DNA of 64,000 nucleotides from Cladochytrium replicatum (GCA_025526935.1 JAHLKD010000119.1:90679-154678), one strand, 5' to 3'. Positions 44,156 through 54,322 are shown, counted from the first letter of the stretch. Numbers and translations are program-made. The notes: generated by a model not told the origin, from the sequence alone.

Positions 44156-46396
44156 ATGTCGACAACTTCGAGGGTTCAGGATCGCTTGGCGAGGGCTCAT
44201 GTTGGACAGCCTTTGGAACCTCGGGAACGATTGCGGCATCTTGCGGAGCGCTTGGGGGAACCTCGCAATGCGTGGAGGAATGCGTTTTTGTTGATGTATT
44301 CATTGGAGGACGTTGCTGGATTTTTGGCCAGTATTGGATCTGGCCAGATCGCTGTCCCGAATGCACTTGTGGAATTGCTAAACCGTGCGCGTGAAGAGGG
44401 ACGCGCTGAATCGGCCGTATCGCTCGAGCAGCTTGAAATCGAGAACGATGCACTTGTGATGCAGTGCTCGGCGCTTGCGGATAACTTGGTTCTGGCGACG
44501 GATCAGCTTGATCCCATTGATGTTCCTGATGTCGAGGACGATGGAGAGAAGCGTTGGACTGATTCCCAGACCCAGACCGATTTTTGGGATGCCGATTTAT
44601 CGAACCATGATGGAATTGGCCAAAACTTGGCAGACCTGCAGCAGGAACTGGCTAGTGCTTGTCGAGAGCTTCGCGTTGCACAGGAGAATGCAGCGGAAGC
44701 ACGGCGCAAGGCAGCCAGTGCTGCAGCGGAGCTAGAGACGGCTCGATCGGTGGAGGCAAAGCGAGTTTCAGCTCTGGATGACTTGGAGAAGCAGTTGAAG
44801 GTGTCCCAAGAGCTTGCCAGCCAACTCCGCATCGAGGCCGAACTGGTAGAGGCGGAATTGGCCTCAGTGAAGGCTGCCGGAGCCAGTCTTCGCACTCGTT
44901 TGGATCGCGCCAACATACCCGACGGCGAAATGGCGCAGCAGAGCGGGCGTGGGAGCGAGGTCTCTTCACAAAACGAAAATGGACCTCCAACGTTGGCAGA
45001 TCGATTTTGTGGTCTGTGGCGAGCAGAATGCAGGGCCAACCACAAATTGCGTGAAGCTTTGGATTTATCAATTGCTGAATGTGACAGATTGAAGAGGGAT
45101 CGTGATCAGATTCGAGCATTACTTGCAGTGTCATCATCATCTGACGATCAGCACTCCGATATGCAAGAGCTTGGACCAAAGGACTCGGCATCACAACAAG
45201 CTTCCCCAGTTTTACCATCTGCCCAATTTGTTTTGAAAGATGCAGCTGTACCAACAGTGAAAACACTTGGAACTAGTGATTATCATGGACCTACAGCGGA
45301 TGTTTTCCAGAGCTTTCCAGTTGGCCAATCTTCCCCTCCACAGGGAAACATTGGACTGGAAATTGTTTCAGCACTCCAACAAACTGGGCTTCTCACCAAA
45401 CGATCAGAGAAGTTAGACCAGAATGCTCTAAACAGCATACCTCTTTTTGCTGGGACTTCTTCTTCAGGCCAGGCTGATGATGCCAGCTCAAATGAGTTAG
45501 GGAAGTTTTTCAAAGCAGTGACAAAAGTTGCAATTAGTCAAGCTTGGACAGAACCAATGCAAGCTCAAGCTATGGTGCTACGGTTCAAAGATAATTCTGC
45601 AGTGTCACGCTGGTGGGACGATCGTGATGAACAGTGGAGGCGTGAGCGTGTTCAGGATTTGGAAAAGTTGAAGGAAGCTTTGATTGGTCGCTTCCGCTCC
45701 CCAGATTTCTTGATCCACGCCAGGCAAACTTTGGAATTTTTGCCTATTGAATCGTTCCCATCATTGGATCAGCTGTTAAATGAAATGTCACGTCTTAACC
45801 AACTTGCCAAAAGTTCGCCAACAGGAAGCATCTCAGAGAACACCTTGATTCAACGTATTGTGGACCATTCAGCTTTTCCATCAACAGTTCGGGAATCATG
45901 GGACCAAGAAAGGTCCAAATTGGCTACACCATATCCAAGTCGCACTGTTGTAACAAACTTGGATATATTTGGAGTTTGGTGTGCTAAGAAGTTTTCTTAC
46001 CTGAAGTCAAACCCTTTCGCTGATGCACATGCTAAGTGGATAAAAACAGCAAAGGATCCCAATGTCAAAAATGACTCAGTTGAGAATCAGCGACCATCAT
46101 CATCTCAACAAAAGCCTAAAAAAGAACCGTCCGAAAAGTCAAAACGCCCCTTTCTGCCAGCAGAAGAGTTCAAAGTGAAGGTTGAAGATCCTGCGTGGCG
46201 AAAAGCAAATCCCAGTCCTTTCCCATGTCGAAACGCTGCTTGCAAAGGAGCTAAGCATTATAGACTGGACTGCCCCAATTATCGGAATCGGAGAGACAAT
46301 AGTAGTGGTGCTCCAGCTACCACTTCCTCATCTTACACGATTTTCAGCAGTAGTGTAGCGAGCGGAGATTCTTTGACTGAGGAGGATTTTTACTGA
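44156..46396 (+). CDS. Gag of the chromovirus
   Basis: 746 aa from the ATG at 44156. Residues about 100-310 are a long Ala/Glu-rich coiled coil (LQQELASACRELRVAQE, LEKQLKVSQELASQL). A capsid-like region follows at about 440-640 (AQAMVLRFKDNSAVSRWWDD, EALIGRFRSPDF). Near the C-terminus is a zinc-knuckle-like motif, CRNAACKGAKHYRLDC, with spacing C-x4-C-x4-H-x4-C rather than the usual C-x2-C-x4-H-x4-C. The ORF ends GAT TTT TAC TGA; the -1 frame is open from 46381 across this stop, so the next ORF may be reached by frameshifting. Confidence 0.85.
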   Translation: MSTTSRVQDRLARAHVGQPLEPRERLRHLAERLGEPRNAWRNAFLLMYSLEDVAGFLASIGSGQIAVPNALVELLNRAREEGRAESAVSLEQLEIENDALVMQCSALADNLVLATDQLDPIDVPDVEDDGEKRWTDSQTQTDFWDADLSNHDGIGQNLADLQQELASACRELRVAQENAAEARRKAASAAAELETARSVEAKRVSALDDLEKQLKVSQELASQLRIEAELVEAELASVKAAGASLRTRLDRANIPDGEMAQQSGRGSEVSSQNENGPPTLADRFCGLWRAECRANHKLREALDLSIAECDRLKRDRDQIRALLAVSSSSDDQHSDMQELGPKDSASQQASPVLPSAQFVLKDAAVPTVKTLGTSDYHGPTADVFQSFPVGQSSPPQGNIGLEIVSALQQTGLLTKRSEKLDQNALNSIPLFAGTSSSGQADDASSNELGKFFKAVTKVAISQAWTEPMQAQAMVLRFKDNSAVSRWWDDRDEQWRRERVQDLEKLKEALIGRFRSPDFLIHARQTLEFLPIESFPSLDQLLNEMSRLNQLAKSSPTGSISENTLIQRIVDHSAFPSTVRESWDQERSKLATPYPSRTVVTNLDIFGVWCAKKFSYLKSNPFADAHAKWIKTAKDPNVKNDSVENQRPSSSQQKPKKEPSEKSKRPFLPAEEFKVKVEDPAWRKANPSPFPCRNAACKGAKHYRLDCPNYRNRRDNSSGAPATTSSSYTIFSSSVASGDSLTEEDFY

Positions 46397-47037
46397 GGGC
46401 CTCCCTTGAGGGCAATAGGGTGGCCTTAGTCGAGTTAGAAGATTCTCTTTCAAAGCCCATATTCACTACAACACACAGCAGGCCGTTGGCGGACGCCCCT
46501 CCCCCTGCTAGAAAGAATCAGCATCCGAGCGCTCAGTTAAATCCACGGTATTACCGAGCATTATGTACACATTTCAACGTCTCCCCAACAGTAGATGTTT
46601 TTGGGGATGGAGCTTCAAGATTGGCAAAGCAGTTTTGGAGCAAAGATCCAATAGATCTATCAGTTGAAGGTTGTTTAGGGCCGGATCCTACCAGTTTGGG
46701 TGTTCCCTGGCCAACTGAAGAGATTTTTTACGCAAACCCACCTCCACATCTGCTTGAGAGCTTCTTGAAAAAGGTCAGAAATCAGCGCTTAAGCTCTGCT
46801 TTATTAGTATGCCCTTATCGGACAAGGGATCGATCATTTGCTATCATCAAAGCTTTGCTTCAAGCACAACCTGTTCAATTGCCTTTAGAGCGAGACCTAT
46901 TTTTACCAAGATCGGCTCAAGTACCATTCAGAAATCGGAGGAAAGATTTTTATCAGCAGAACAAGCCATTGCCTGATGAATGGGGTCCACCTAATTGGGG
47001 GGCCGATTGGAGCTTTCTTGATTTCAGGCGACATTAA
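46381..47037 (+). CDS. accessory ORF between gag and pol, NPP-motif (Dam-methylase-like?) domain
   Basis: An open frame in -1 relative to gag, about 218 codons, with no ATG near its start, so it is probably translated by frameshifting from gag. The body reads FNVSPTVDVFGDGASRLAKQ, then IFYANPPPHLLESFLKKVR and SSALLVCPYRTRDRSFAII. A V-D-x-F start, an (Y/F)xNPP motif and a following hydrophobic strand with Pro recall the N6-adenine-methyltransferase-like domain described in DIRS-type retroelements and phage. Whether it is catalytic is unknown. Ty3/gypsy elements do not normally carry a separate domain here. It overlaps the protease ORF by 62 nt (46976-47037). Confidence 0.6.
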   Translation, partial: GGFLLRASLEGNRVALVELEDSLSKPIFTTTHSRPLADAPPPARKNQHPSAQLNPRYYRALCTHFNVSPTVDVFGDGASRLAKQFWSKDPIDLSVEGCLGPDPTSLGVPWPTEEIFYANPPPHLLESFLKKVRNQRLSSALLVCPYRTRDRSFAIIKALLQAQPVQLPLERDLFLPRSAQVPFRNRRKDFYQQNKPLPDEWGPPNWGADWSFLDFRRH

Positions 47038-48508
47038 GAAATTGACATCTTTCCAGAATCTCTCAAATCAAGTGATTACATTTGAAAATTTGGAATCACG
47101 CCTGCTGAATCTTTTAGTCACCCCAAGTATTCAGCAGTTTTTGGCAGCAACACCAATCTACAACGTTGATCGTACTCCCCAAAATGGTTTGCACAAAAAG
47201 TTTTCTACGCTTATGGAGGCTATCACCACACCTTGGAAAGATGTGATGGATGAGGTTGTTGGGGAATGTAACACTGAAGTGACATCTGCGTTGGAAACAG
47301 ATAGAGATCACCCAGTCAACCCCTCACCTCCTAAGCCAGTAGTGCCATTTTGGTGCATGGGAACTATTGATCACAAAGAGCATCCAATTATTGTTGATAC
47401 TGGATCATCCATTTCCGTTGTGTCGTACAATTTATATCATGAGTTGGGACTGTCTGCTCCACGACGTGAGTGTCACGAGCCACTAGAGGGCATAGGAGGT
47501 GCCAATACTGCCACTGAGGAGATAGTGTCAGATATTGTGCTCTATGCGTATGGTGGTCGTGAATTGCGGATTGCTGTCAGGTTTGTGATGGTGCAGCACT
47601 CTAGACCCCTTCTCTTACTTGGTATGGATGTAATCCGTCCAATGTGTTTTGTCATTTGCATCCGCCCTCTTCCTCAGCCATCATTTATGCAATCACCTCG
47701 GGATCCTATGACAATTGTACCATGTTCGTCGACCCCGAACTTGGTTCTTCGCGGGGGCAGGGAGAAGAATGGGGCAAAGAAAACACTAATAGTCTCAATG
47801 TCATCGTATTCAACGATAGAACTGAAATCCTTTCAGGCCATATTCACCATTGAGAACATCTCTGAAATTGAAAAATCAGAGATTCAACAAGCACATTTGG
47901 AATCAAAGTTAACACTCTCACAGAAGCAGATTAGCACTCTCTGTGATCGTGCAGGAATTGATCCTTTTAATCCACCAGAAGTTCCAAATGCATTCCTGAA
48001 AGTGTTGCTTTCTGATGGAAGATTCAATCTTGACATGCCAAGAGTGTTGGTCAAATTGACTTTGATGGTTGTATGCAAATTTCATAAGGCTTTCTCTTAT
48101 CCTGGAAATGACTTGGGAGAGTTCAAGGAATTTCCTTTTGATGTGGAATTGATAGGGAAATTACCAGTAGAGCCCCCTCCCAGGAGATTCAGCCCAAAGC
48201 AAGTGGAGGCTGCCAGGAAAGAGTTTGATACATTTGCCAGGCTCAAACGATATGGTCCGATACCTGATGCAGAGTATGTTAGCGAGGTGGTTGTTGTATT
48301 CTACCCTGAAGAATCTGGGAGAGCACCACGTATTACCGGAGATTATACAGTATTGAATGCTCACACAAAGTTGACTCCGTACCCGTTCACTCCAATGCAC
48401 TTGGTATTACGGTGGTTACAAAATTCTTCATTTGCCGTTGCATCAGGAGGTGATCAAAATAAGGCTTTCCATCAAATGTGTGCACAGAAAGAGCAAAGCG
48501 TTTATTAG
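46976..48508 (+). CDS. Pol part 1: aspartic protease and start of reverse transcriptase
   Basis: 510 codons from the ATG at 46976. The retropepsin active site HPIIVDTGSSISVVS lies near residue 140, and the flap/GxDxI region LLLLGMDVIRP near 220. RT begins at about 395 with PPPRRFSPKQVEAARKEFD and GRAPRITGDYTVLNAHT, and the first catalytic Asp is in GGDQNKAFHQ. The ORF then ends at TAG 48506-48508 in the middle of RT. The coding sense continues in the -1 frame from about 48463, so either a programmed shift or a one-base mutation separates the halves. Confidence 0.8.
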   Translation: MNGVHLIGGPIGAFLISGDIKKLTSFQNLSNQVITFENLESRLLNLLVTPSIQQFLAATPIYNVDRTPQNGLHKKFSTLMEAITTPWKDVMDEVVGECNTEVTSALETDRDHPVNPSPPKPVVPFWCMGTIDHKEHPIIVDTGSSISVVSYNLYHELGLSAPRRECHEPLEGIGGANTATEEIVSDIVLYAYGGRELRIAVRFVMVQHSRPLLLLGMDVIRPMCFVICIRPLPQPSFMQSPRDPMTIVPCSSTPNLVLRGGREKNGAKKTLIVSMSSYSTIELKSFQAIFTIENISEIEKSEIQQAHLESKLTLSQKQISTLCDRAGIDPFNPPEVPNAFLKVLLSDGRFNLDMPRVLVKLTLMVVCKFHKAFSYPGNDLGEFKEFPFDVELIGKLPVEPPPRRFSPKQVEAARKEFDTFARLKRYGPIPDAEYVSEVVVVFYPEESGRAPRITGDYTVLNAHTKLTPYPFTPMHLVLRWLQNSSFAVASGGDQNKAFHQMCAQKEQSVY

Positions 48509-51312
48509 CAATACGAATGCCTGGATCAGGGCAAGTGATTGCTCCATCACATATGCCACAGGGTCCAAAGAATGCTCCAGCTCACTTAGAAAAATGCTCA
48601 GATTTTTCATACAAAGGACTTGTATGGAAGATAATGGTGAAATATGCTGATGATCAGAACCTGTCACAAACAACTGCATTCGAGCATGTTGATGCAGTTA
48701 TCCATTGGTTACGACGGACTGTTCAGTTTGGATGGACTTTGAAGATGGCAAAGTCTTTCTTTTTGGTTGTAATGCTCAATGCACTTGGATTTGTGTTTGA
48801 TCAGAAAGGCAGGAGGCCTGACCCAACCAAGTTAAGATCGGTCAAGAATTTATTGCCACCACAAACAGTTGCCGAACTTTGGATGTTTTGGGGTCTAGCC
48901 AGTTTTTATCGGGAATCAATTCCTGGCCTGCAGACAGACTACCGAATTTTATCTGATATGATCATTGAGGCTGTCAAGCGTTATCATGCAAAGCGTCCAA
49001 AGAAGAAGGTGTCTCACCGGGTCTCAGATGGCATCGCAGAGGATCTAAGGAGACAAGCTGATGTGGGGATTCAGCCTGTCAATGTTCCTGAAGATCTGAT
49101 GCACAACGATGTCCTGAGGGTGAGAGAGAAAGACCGCAACATGAAGAAATTCATGGAGAGGTGTGAAGTACACCACTCAGCGGAATTTCTCAGTGCTTTT
49201 GAGAGGTTAAAGCAAGAACTGTGCAGTGATAGAGTCATAGCTGTAGTGCTACCTCCATATGAATATCTAATGCCACTGCATTTTGACACCTCCTATGTTG
49301 GAACTAATTTAACAATCATGCAAACACAACCAGACATGACAACAAAACCAATTGCTTTTTACAGCAAGGCCTGTGGTCCAACAGAGATGAAGCTGTGGGC
49401 TACGGAGCTCGAAGTTTGGGGATTAATTACGGGACTGGAAAGTGCTGAAAGAGCCGGCTTCCTGTATGGGGATTTCCCTTTCTCAATTGTTGTAGATCAT
49501 GAAGCTTTGCTGTGGTTGAAGAATTACCAAGGTTCCAACAGAAAATATGCACGAATGTGTTTGAAATTTATGGAATACGCAGATCGCGCTGTAATTGTGC
49601 ATAGGCCAGGCTACCTGCATGTTGTTCCAGATGCTTTGTCACGGTTGCCTCGTACTGAGGACTCTTGGTCAGTAACACGTTCAGCTTTGTATGCAATGGA
49701 TGGTTCCATTGCTGTATCTAGTTGGATGCTGCATTGCAGTCAAAACTCCAAGCGGGAGACTTATCAGACGAGTGTGGGAACTGTAGGACCCCATACCCTG
49801 ATAGAATTGTTACAGAATGAACTGCAAAAAACTCAATATGAACCAGCACAGCGTTATCTAGCAATTATAGAAAAAAATAATGGAGATTTGAAGCAGTGCA
49901 GTGAGCAAGAGCGAGTCTTTGCCACCTCTTGGGAATTTATAGATAATATTCTGTATCATAATGCTGGAGGTTGGAAGGTATTTGTACCAACTGAGGTTGC
50001 CGAAGCAACTATCCTCCAGGATAGACATGAAAGAGGTGGTCATTTTTCTGCTGAAAAAATGTTTGCTGCATTAGCTACAGTCTTCTGGTTTCCAAAGATG
50101 CTGCATAAGATCAGGAGATGGGTCAAAGGTTGCCAGGTGTGTCAAGATCATGCCCGAGCACCCCCTCATTCAACTTTCCTCCGGAATATTGCAGCCATAA
50201 CTGGTCGTTGGGCTCATTCATCTTTAGACAATGCAGGTCCATTCTGTGGTTGTCATCCATTGATTGGCATTCTTGTTGTAGTCTGCTGCTTCTCTTCACG
50301 ATGTCATCTCTACAAGTGTAACATCAACCCAACATCCGAAGAAGTTGGCAATTTGATATACGAGAGATATTATCCACTCCATGGTTTACCAGAGAGATTC
50401 ACATCAGATAGAGGATCTGCCTTTGTTAGTGGGATGACGCAGACAGTCCTGAAGCGATTGGGAATCGAGCAGCATTCTAGTACAGCTCATCATCCACAGG
50501 CTAATCCATATGCAGAGAGCACAGTGAAATTGGCAGTTGCAGTTCTATCCAAATTAGCTGATGCAGTGTACGATGGGGATGACTGTGGGTTAGCATGGGA
50601 GCGTTACCTTCCGATGGTTGAGTTCGCAATCAATTCACAAGTTCGAGCCAGTAATGAACCTTTGGGAGTTACCAGATTTGAACAGGATTTGGGATATAAT
50701 CCCACTGGTCCAGGAGCCCTTATCGATTCGTCAGAACATCGTGCCCTACGGTCAGCTGATGCAGAAAGACTAGTCGATCGATTGAGGGAATTGCAAATCC
50801 AGTGCACTACACTTTATTCAGAATATCAGGAGTATTATAAAAGAGCTCAGGACACTAAGAGGCCAATTCCAATATTCAAAGTTGGAGACGATGTTATGCT
50901 CACCACCAAGCATATGAAGTTCTATCAACGGAAACTATCGGAATCTTGGGTTGGTCCATTTGTCGTTGAGGAAGTGGGCAAGTATGACACCTACCGTCTT
51001 GCACTTCCCAAAAAGTTTTCTCGTGTCAATCCTTGGTTTCATGTTTCAATGTTGAAGAAGCATGAACCTCCTGCTCCCCGGCAGCAAGGTCGAGATAGGC
51101 CAGAACCGGAGCTCGAAGAAGATGGTGAATGGTATGAAGTCGAACGAATAGTGGCTCACCGGAAACATCGCGGGAAACTCCAGTTTCGTGTGCGTTGGTT
51201 AGGCTATCCGCCCTCTGATGACTCCTGGGAACCTGCTGACGAACTGGAAGAACATTCAGCTGACACTGTTGCAGAGTATAAGGAGCGTGCAGGTGTTTTC
51301 ATTCTTTTTTGA
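48463..51312 (+). CDS. Pol part 2: RT palm, RNase H, integrase, chromodomain
   Basis: About 949 codons. RT continues LLAIRMPGSGQVIAPSHMPQ and GPKNAPAHLEK, with the YADD active site in VKYADDQNLS and then LGLASFYRESIPG. RNase H is at LHFDTSYVGTNLTIMQTQ, KPIAFYSKACG and VVDHEALLWLKN. Integrase has the HHCC zinc finger (HERGGHFSAEKMF ... GCQVCQ) and the DDE residues in SSLDNAGPFC, FTSDRGSAFVS and HPQANPYAESTVK. The last ~55 residues are a chromodomain: WYEVERIVAHRKHRGKLQF and RVRWLGYPPSDDSWEPADEL, which in chromoviruses directs integration to marked chromatin. There is no ATG before 48536 in this frame. Confidence 0.9.
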   Translation, partial: GFPSNVCTERAKRLLAIRMPGSGQVIAPSHMPQGPKNAPAHLEKCSDFSYKGLVWKIMVKYADDQNLSQTTAFEHVDAVIHWLRRTVQFGWTLKMAKSFFLVVMLNALGFVFDQKGRRPDPTKLRSVKNLLPPQTVAELWMFWGLASFYRESIPGLQTDYRILSDMIIEAVKRYHAKRPKKKVSHRVSDGIAEDLRRQADVGIQPVNVPEDLMHNDVLRVREKDRNMKKFMERCEVHHSAEFLSAFERLKQELCSDRVIAVVLPPYEYLMPLHFDTSYVGTNLTIMQTQPDMTTKPIAFYSKACGPTEMKLWATELEVWGLITGLESAERAGFLYGDFPFSIVVDHEALLWLKNYQGSNRKYARMCLKFMEYADRAVIVHRPGYLHVVPDALSRLPRTEDSWSVTRSALYAMDGSIAVSSWMLHCSQNSKRETYQTSVGTVGPHTLIELLQNELQKTQYEPAQRYLAIIEKNNGDLKQCSEQERVFATSWEFIDNILYHNAGGWKVFVPTEVAEATILQDRHERGGHFSAEKMFAALATVFWFPKMLHKIRRWVKGCQVCQDHARAPPHSTFLRNIAAITGRWAHSSLDNAGPFCGCHPLIGILVVVCCFSSRCHLYKCNINPTSEEVGNLIYERYYPLHGLPERFTSDRGSAFVSGMTQTVLKRLGIEQHSSTAHHPQANPYAESTVKLAVAVLSKLADAVYDGDDCGLAWERYLPMVEFAINSQVRASNEPLGVTRFEQDLGYNPTGPGALIDSSEHRALRSADAERLVDRLRELQIQCTTLYSEYQEYYKRAQDTKRPIPIFKVGDDVMLTTKHMKFYQRKLSESWVGPFVVEEVGKYDTYRLALPKKFSRVNPWFHVSMLKKHEPPAPRQQGRDRPEPELEEDGEWYEVERIVAHRKHRGKLQFRVRWLGYPPSDDSWEPADELEEHSADTVAEYKERAGVFILF

Positions 51313-51344
51313 GTTTATCTGATGACATGAGCTTTGGTGACCCA

Positions 51345-51368
51345 AAAGCTCATCTTCGAGGGGGCACC
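51345..51368 (+). other. putative polypurine tract before the 3' LTR
   Basis: CGAGGGGGCACC directly precedes the 3' LTR and is the best purine run available for plus-strand priming, though the last four bases are not pure purine. Confidence 0.4.
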
Positions 51369-51889
51369 TGTTAAATTCTGTGTACCCTTGGAGGGCTTAC
51401 CCAGCCCTAAACTTCCACCCACACCACTGTCTGTTCACCTGTATCATGTAGTTCCATTGTTTTGTGCAATAGGCTTTTCTCTTGGGCTTGAGAAGTTTTT
51501 ATGCTATTGCTCGATTTATGTTTTGGGCAGTCATGCTGTTTATTTTCTTTATTGTTATTGTTGAATATTCTTCTGTGTGGGATATTTATTGCGGTGTGAG
51601 GGTGGCTGGTTCCTTGAGACAGTGGAACAAACCAAACACTCACACACCACAGGTATAAATAAAGGAGACAGTGGAACAAACCAAACACTCACACACCACA
51701 GTCTTCCTGGTTAGCAATCCCAGCCTTGATTTGTATTAGCCACAGAGTGCTTGTGTGCAACAAGGGAATTTGCTTTATCATCACCCCATATTCAACTGGG
51801 CCAAGAGACGGAACCTGGAGCTGTTGTGCTAGCTAAAGTACAGCTAAACACGCCCTACCGCTGCCAGGAGAAGCCCTTGGTTTTTAACA
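51369..51889 (+). repeat. 3' LTR of the chromovirus
   Basis: 521 bp, same length and, by eye, same sequence as the 5' LTR. It is followed by the target duplication CCTTG and then by LINE copy A. Confidence 0.93.
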
Positions 51890-52325
51890 CCTTGGACGTT
51901 TGTTTTATCACCCCCGCAAGCAGTGTTGTCACTGCCGCACTGCAACTCTCTCTAGATCTCATGTTTCAGAATGTTTGCGTCTTGACCTATTGTTGCCTCC
52001 TGTTCCTGTTCCTGTTTTACAACTTCCGCTTGACGTTGCAATTGATAGCCTTCTTCCACTTCGCATTGTCAACCCAGCGAATCTTGCACCGTGGTATCTA
52101 GTTTTTCGTTGTCTCCATAAGATTTGGCTTCACTGTATGGGTCTGCCATTAGAAGTTTCTCCTCCAGACTCCCTCTTTGGCCCTGCATTTGTGGATCTTT
52201 AACGGTTTCTTTTTATTATTTATTACTCACCTGTTTTTTTGGCACCTTAGCAGTATCTGACGGGTAGCCACAGGTTTGAGTTTACATTCTCTGTTTTGCT
52301 TTGTTGCTTTTCCTTATGCTGCACG

Positions 52326-54322
52326 AGCAACCATATGTGCCTGAAGGTACTTCAGCCTGAACTCAAAAGTAGGAATTTGCGCTAACAGCAACAAACCAAC
52401 ACGCGAAGTGGTATGGGCTAGCGAAAACAGACGACACAGTGCATGATAACAAAAACGCTCGAGTACCTGAAGCTGAGCAGTGGAAGGCCGAATAAGTGCT
52501 AAACCAAACTCAAGTGAAGGTCTAATAAAAGACAAAAACAACAACCTGGCAAGACGAGGAGCAGACCCACCAAAGTACGAGACATAAGGTGCAAAAAGAT
52601 GCAATGTGGCACGAGCTTTCTCTAGGCGATGATCAATAGTTGCAGCAAGATCAAACCCTGCAATAGTAAAATAGTGACCAAGGTATCTAAATGAAACCTC
52701 GACAGGGGCCATGAAGCTTCAAGGGGGTGGGTAATCATTGAGAAGATAACACAGCACACTTTGAAGGTGAAAACACAAAATGAGAAGCTAAAGCAAAATC
52801 TTCACAAATTTTCAATGCACGTTGGGCTTGCTCAGGGGTGGCAGAAAACAAAGCTATGTCATCAGCAAAAAAGAACGAATTGAAAACAGGAGTGTTATAA
52901 GAAAACCTAGCAAGATGAGAGGATTCACGACGAAGGAGCTGTGCTAAAGGATTGATGAAAACTGAGTACAAGAACGGAGACAAAACAGAATCTTGAAAAA
53001 GACCTCGTGGAAGCAAAAACAAATCAGAAGCACGATTCTCTATAACAACCTGAGAAGAACAACGATCAAACATACTCATCAAAACAGAGATCAAACGGTT
53101 TGGAATTCTGGGAAATTGACGAAGACGTTCCACAAAAGAGGCCTATGCACAGTATCATACGCTGCTTTAATATCTAAGAAAGTAACACAATAAGGCAGAG
53201 CAGTGCGGGAAGCTCGTCGAAAGGGTAGCATCTAATGCAAAAACACACTCAACACCTGAACGATTGGCCCGGAAACCAGCTTGGGCAGGATCAAGTTTAC
53301 CAACATGAGCTACAAGCATAGGAAGCAGGGTACGCTCAAAGATTTTTCTATCAACATTGGTTAAAGTAATGGGGCGGTACTGACTAATATCACCAATGGA
53401 GCCCTTATTCTTCCAAACAGGTAACAACAAGCCAGCATTCCAGGCAGAGGGCGACAAACCTGAATGGAAAATAGCGTTTGAAAGTTGAACAAAAAGGATA
53501 GCAACATCAGAAGCTAACGGCTTAAATAACTCAGCTGGAATATGGTTTGGGCCAGGAGCAGAGTTGTTTGGGGAAGAACGAATAGCACAGACAAAGTCAC
53601 TAACACTAACTGACACAGAATCATTCAGCGCATGTAGACGAACGTGTTCTGCACTGGCAGAGGATTGTGCAAACTGAGTCTGATAAACGGAGGCAAAGTG
53701 ATTGCGATAATGAGATAAAGAGGCAGGATCAGACAATAAACCACTTGCAGCTGAGCGCCGTTGATGACACCTACGCGCGGTGGAAAGAACTTTGCTAACC
53801 TCGGTTAAAGAACTAGGAGAAGAACTAAACATATTGTAGCCAGAAGCCTCTCGAGCTCGCTGAGAAAGAGACCAAGTACGAAAAGCTTTGACACGCTCAC
53901 GCGATAGCCGGTCACGCTCCAAGCGGCAATACTCAACTAAAACAGGATCAGGATCATCACAGGAAGAAACAGCTAAATAGTGCTTATGAGCAAGTAAGTA
54001 GCTCCGTCGCAAGGCCACTAAATGCTGTGGTAACAATGGCAGGGGCAGGGCGACGGCGAACTAAACTGGGGGGTCCAATGACACAAGCAGTACACGAAGT
54101 AACAAAGGACAAAATAATATCCAATGCAGAGTCAATACATCCCTGTGCAACATCCACAGACATTTGGGCAAAGGCGGGAGCTTCTAAAATTGGACTGAGT
54201 GCAGCATTGACATCAGCAAGGTGTCACAATGATCTCATTGTTCCTATGCCTGTTGGCGGGCGGCGCGGCATGCAGCGCATCAGGCAGCTGCGCATGTGGA
54301 GCGCTGGGAGGTGGCATTGATT

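Larger units (their letters stand above)
43487..51889 (+). mobile_element. full-length Ty3/gypsy chromovirus, young insertion
   Basis: 8.4-kb element with two 521-bp LTRs (43487-44007 and 51369-51889) that look identical by eye, begin TGTTAA and end TTAACA. It is flanked by a 5-bp target duplication CCTTG (43482-43486 and 51890-51894). The empty site is visible in LINE copies C and D, where CAGTATCGCCTTGGACG is continuous. Order: gag, a small ORF with an NPP motif, protease plus the start of RT, the rest of RT, RNase H, integrase and chromodomain. Identical LTRs mean recent insertion, yet RT is split between two frames. Confidence 0.95.
41697..52325 (+). mobile_element. LINE copy A (ORF2 RT part), split by the chromovirus
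   Basis: LINE sequence occupies 41697-43486 and resumes at 51895-52325. It is 5'-truncated inside ORF2: the first residues match SHAERCANFRTSANGLDFD of the copies at 56671 and 59170. RT landmarks are YRPITLSCVARKIFERALLP, SGMECVFGLQACI, GLFQGSVLSPLLY and SFLFADDLALFAI (FADD active site). The open frame runs to 43328, where a one-base shift breaks it. After the inserted element, the C-terminal piece HPRKQCCHCRTATLSRSHVSEC and the stop at 52203 follow, then 3' UTR. The 3' UTR stops at about 52325 without the A-rich tail seen in copies C and D, at the junction with inverted copy B. Confidence 0.88.

Noticed and set aside
44503-45266. minus-strand Ser/Ala-rich frames inside gag
   Set aside because: Antisense of the Ala/Glu coiled coil.
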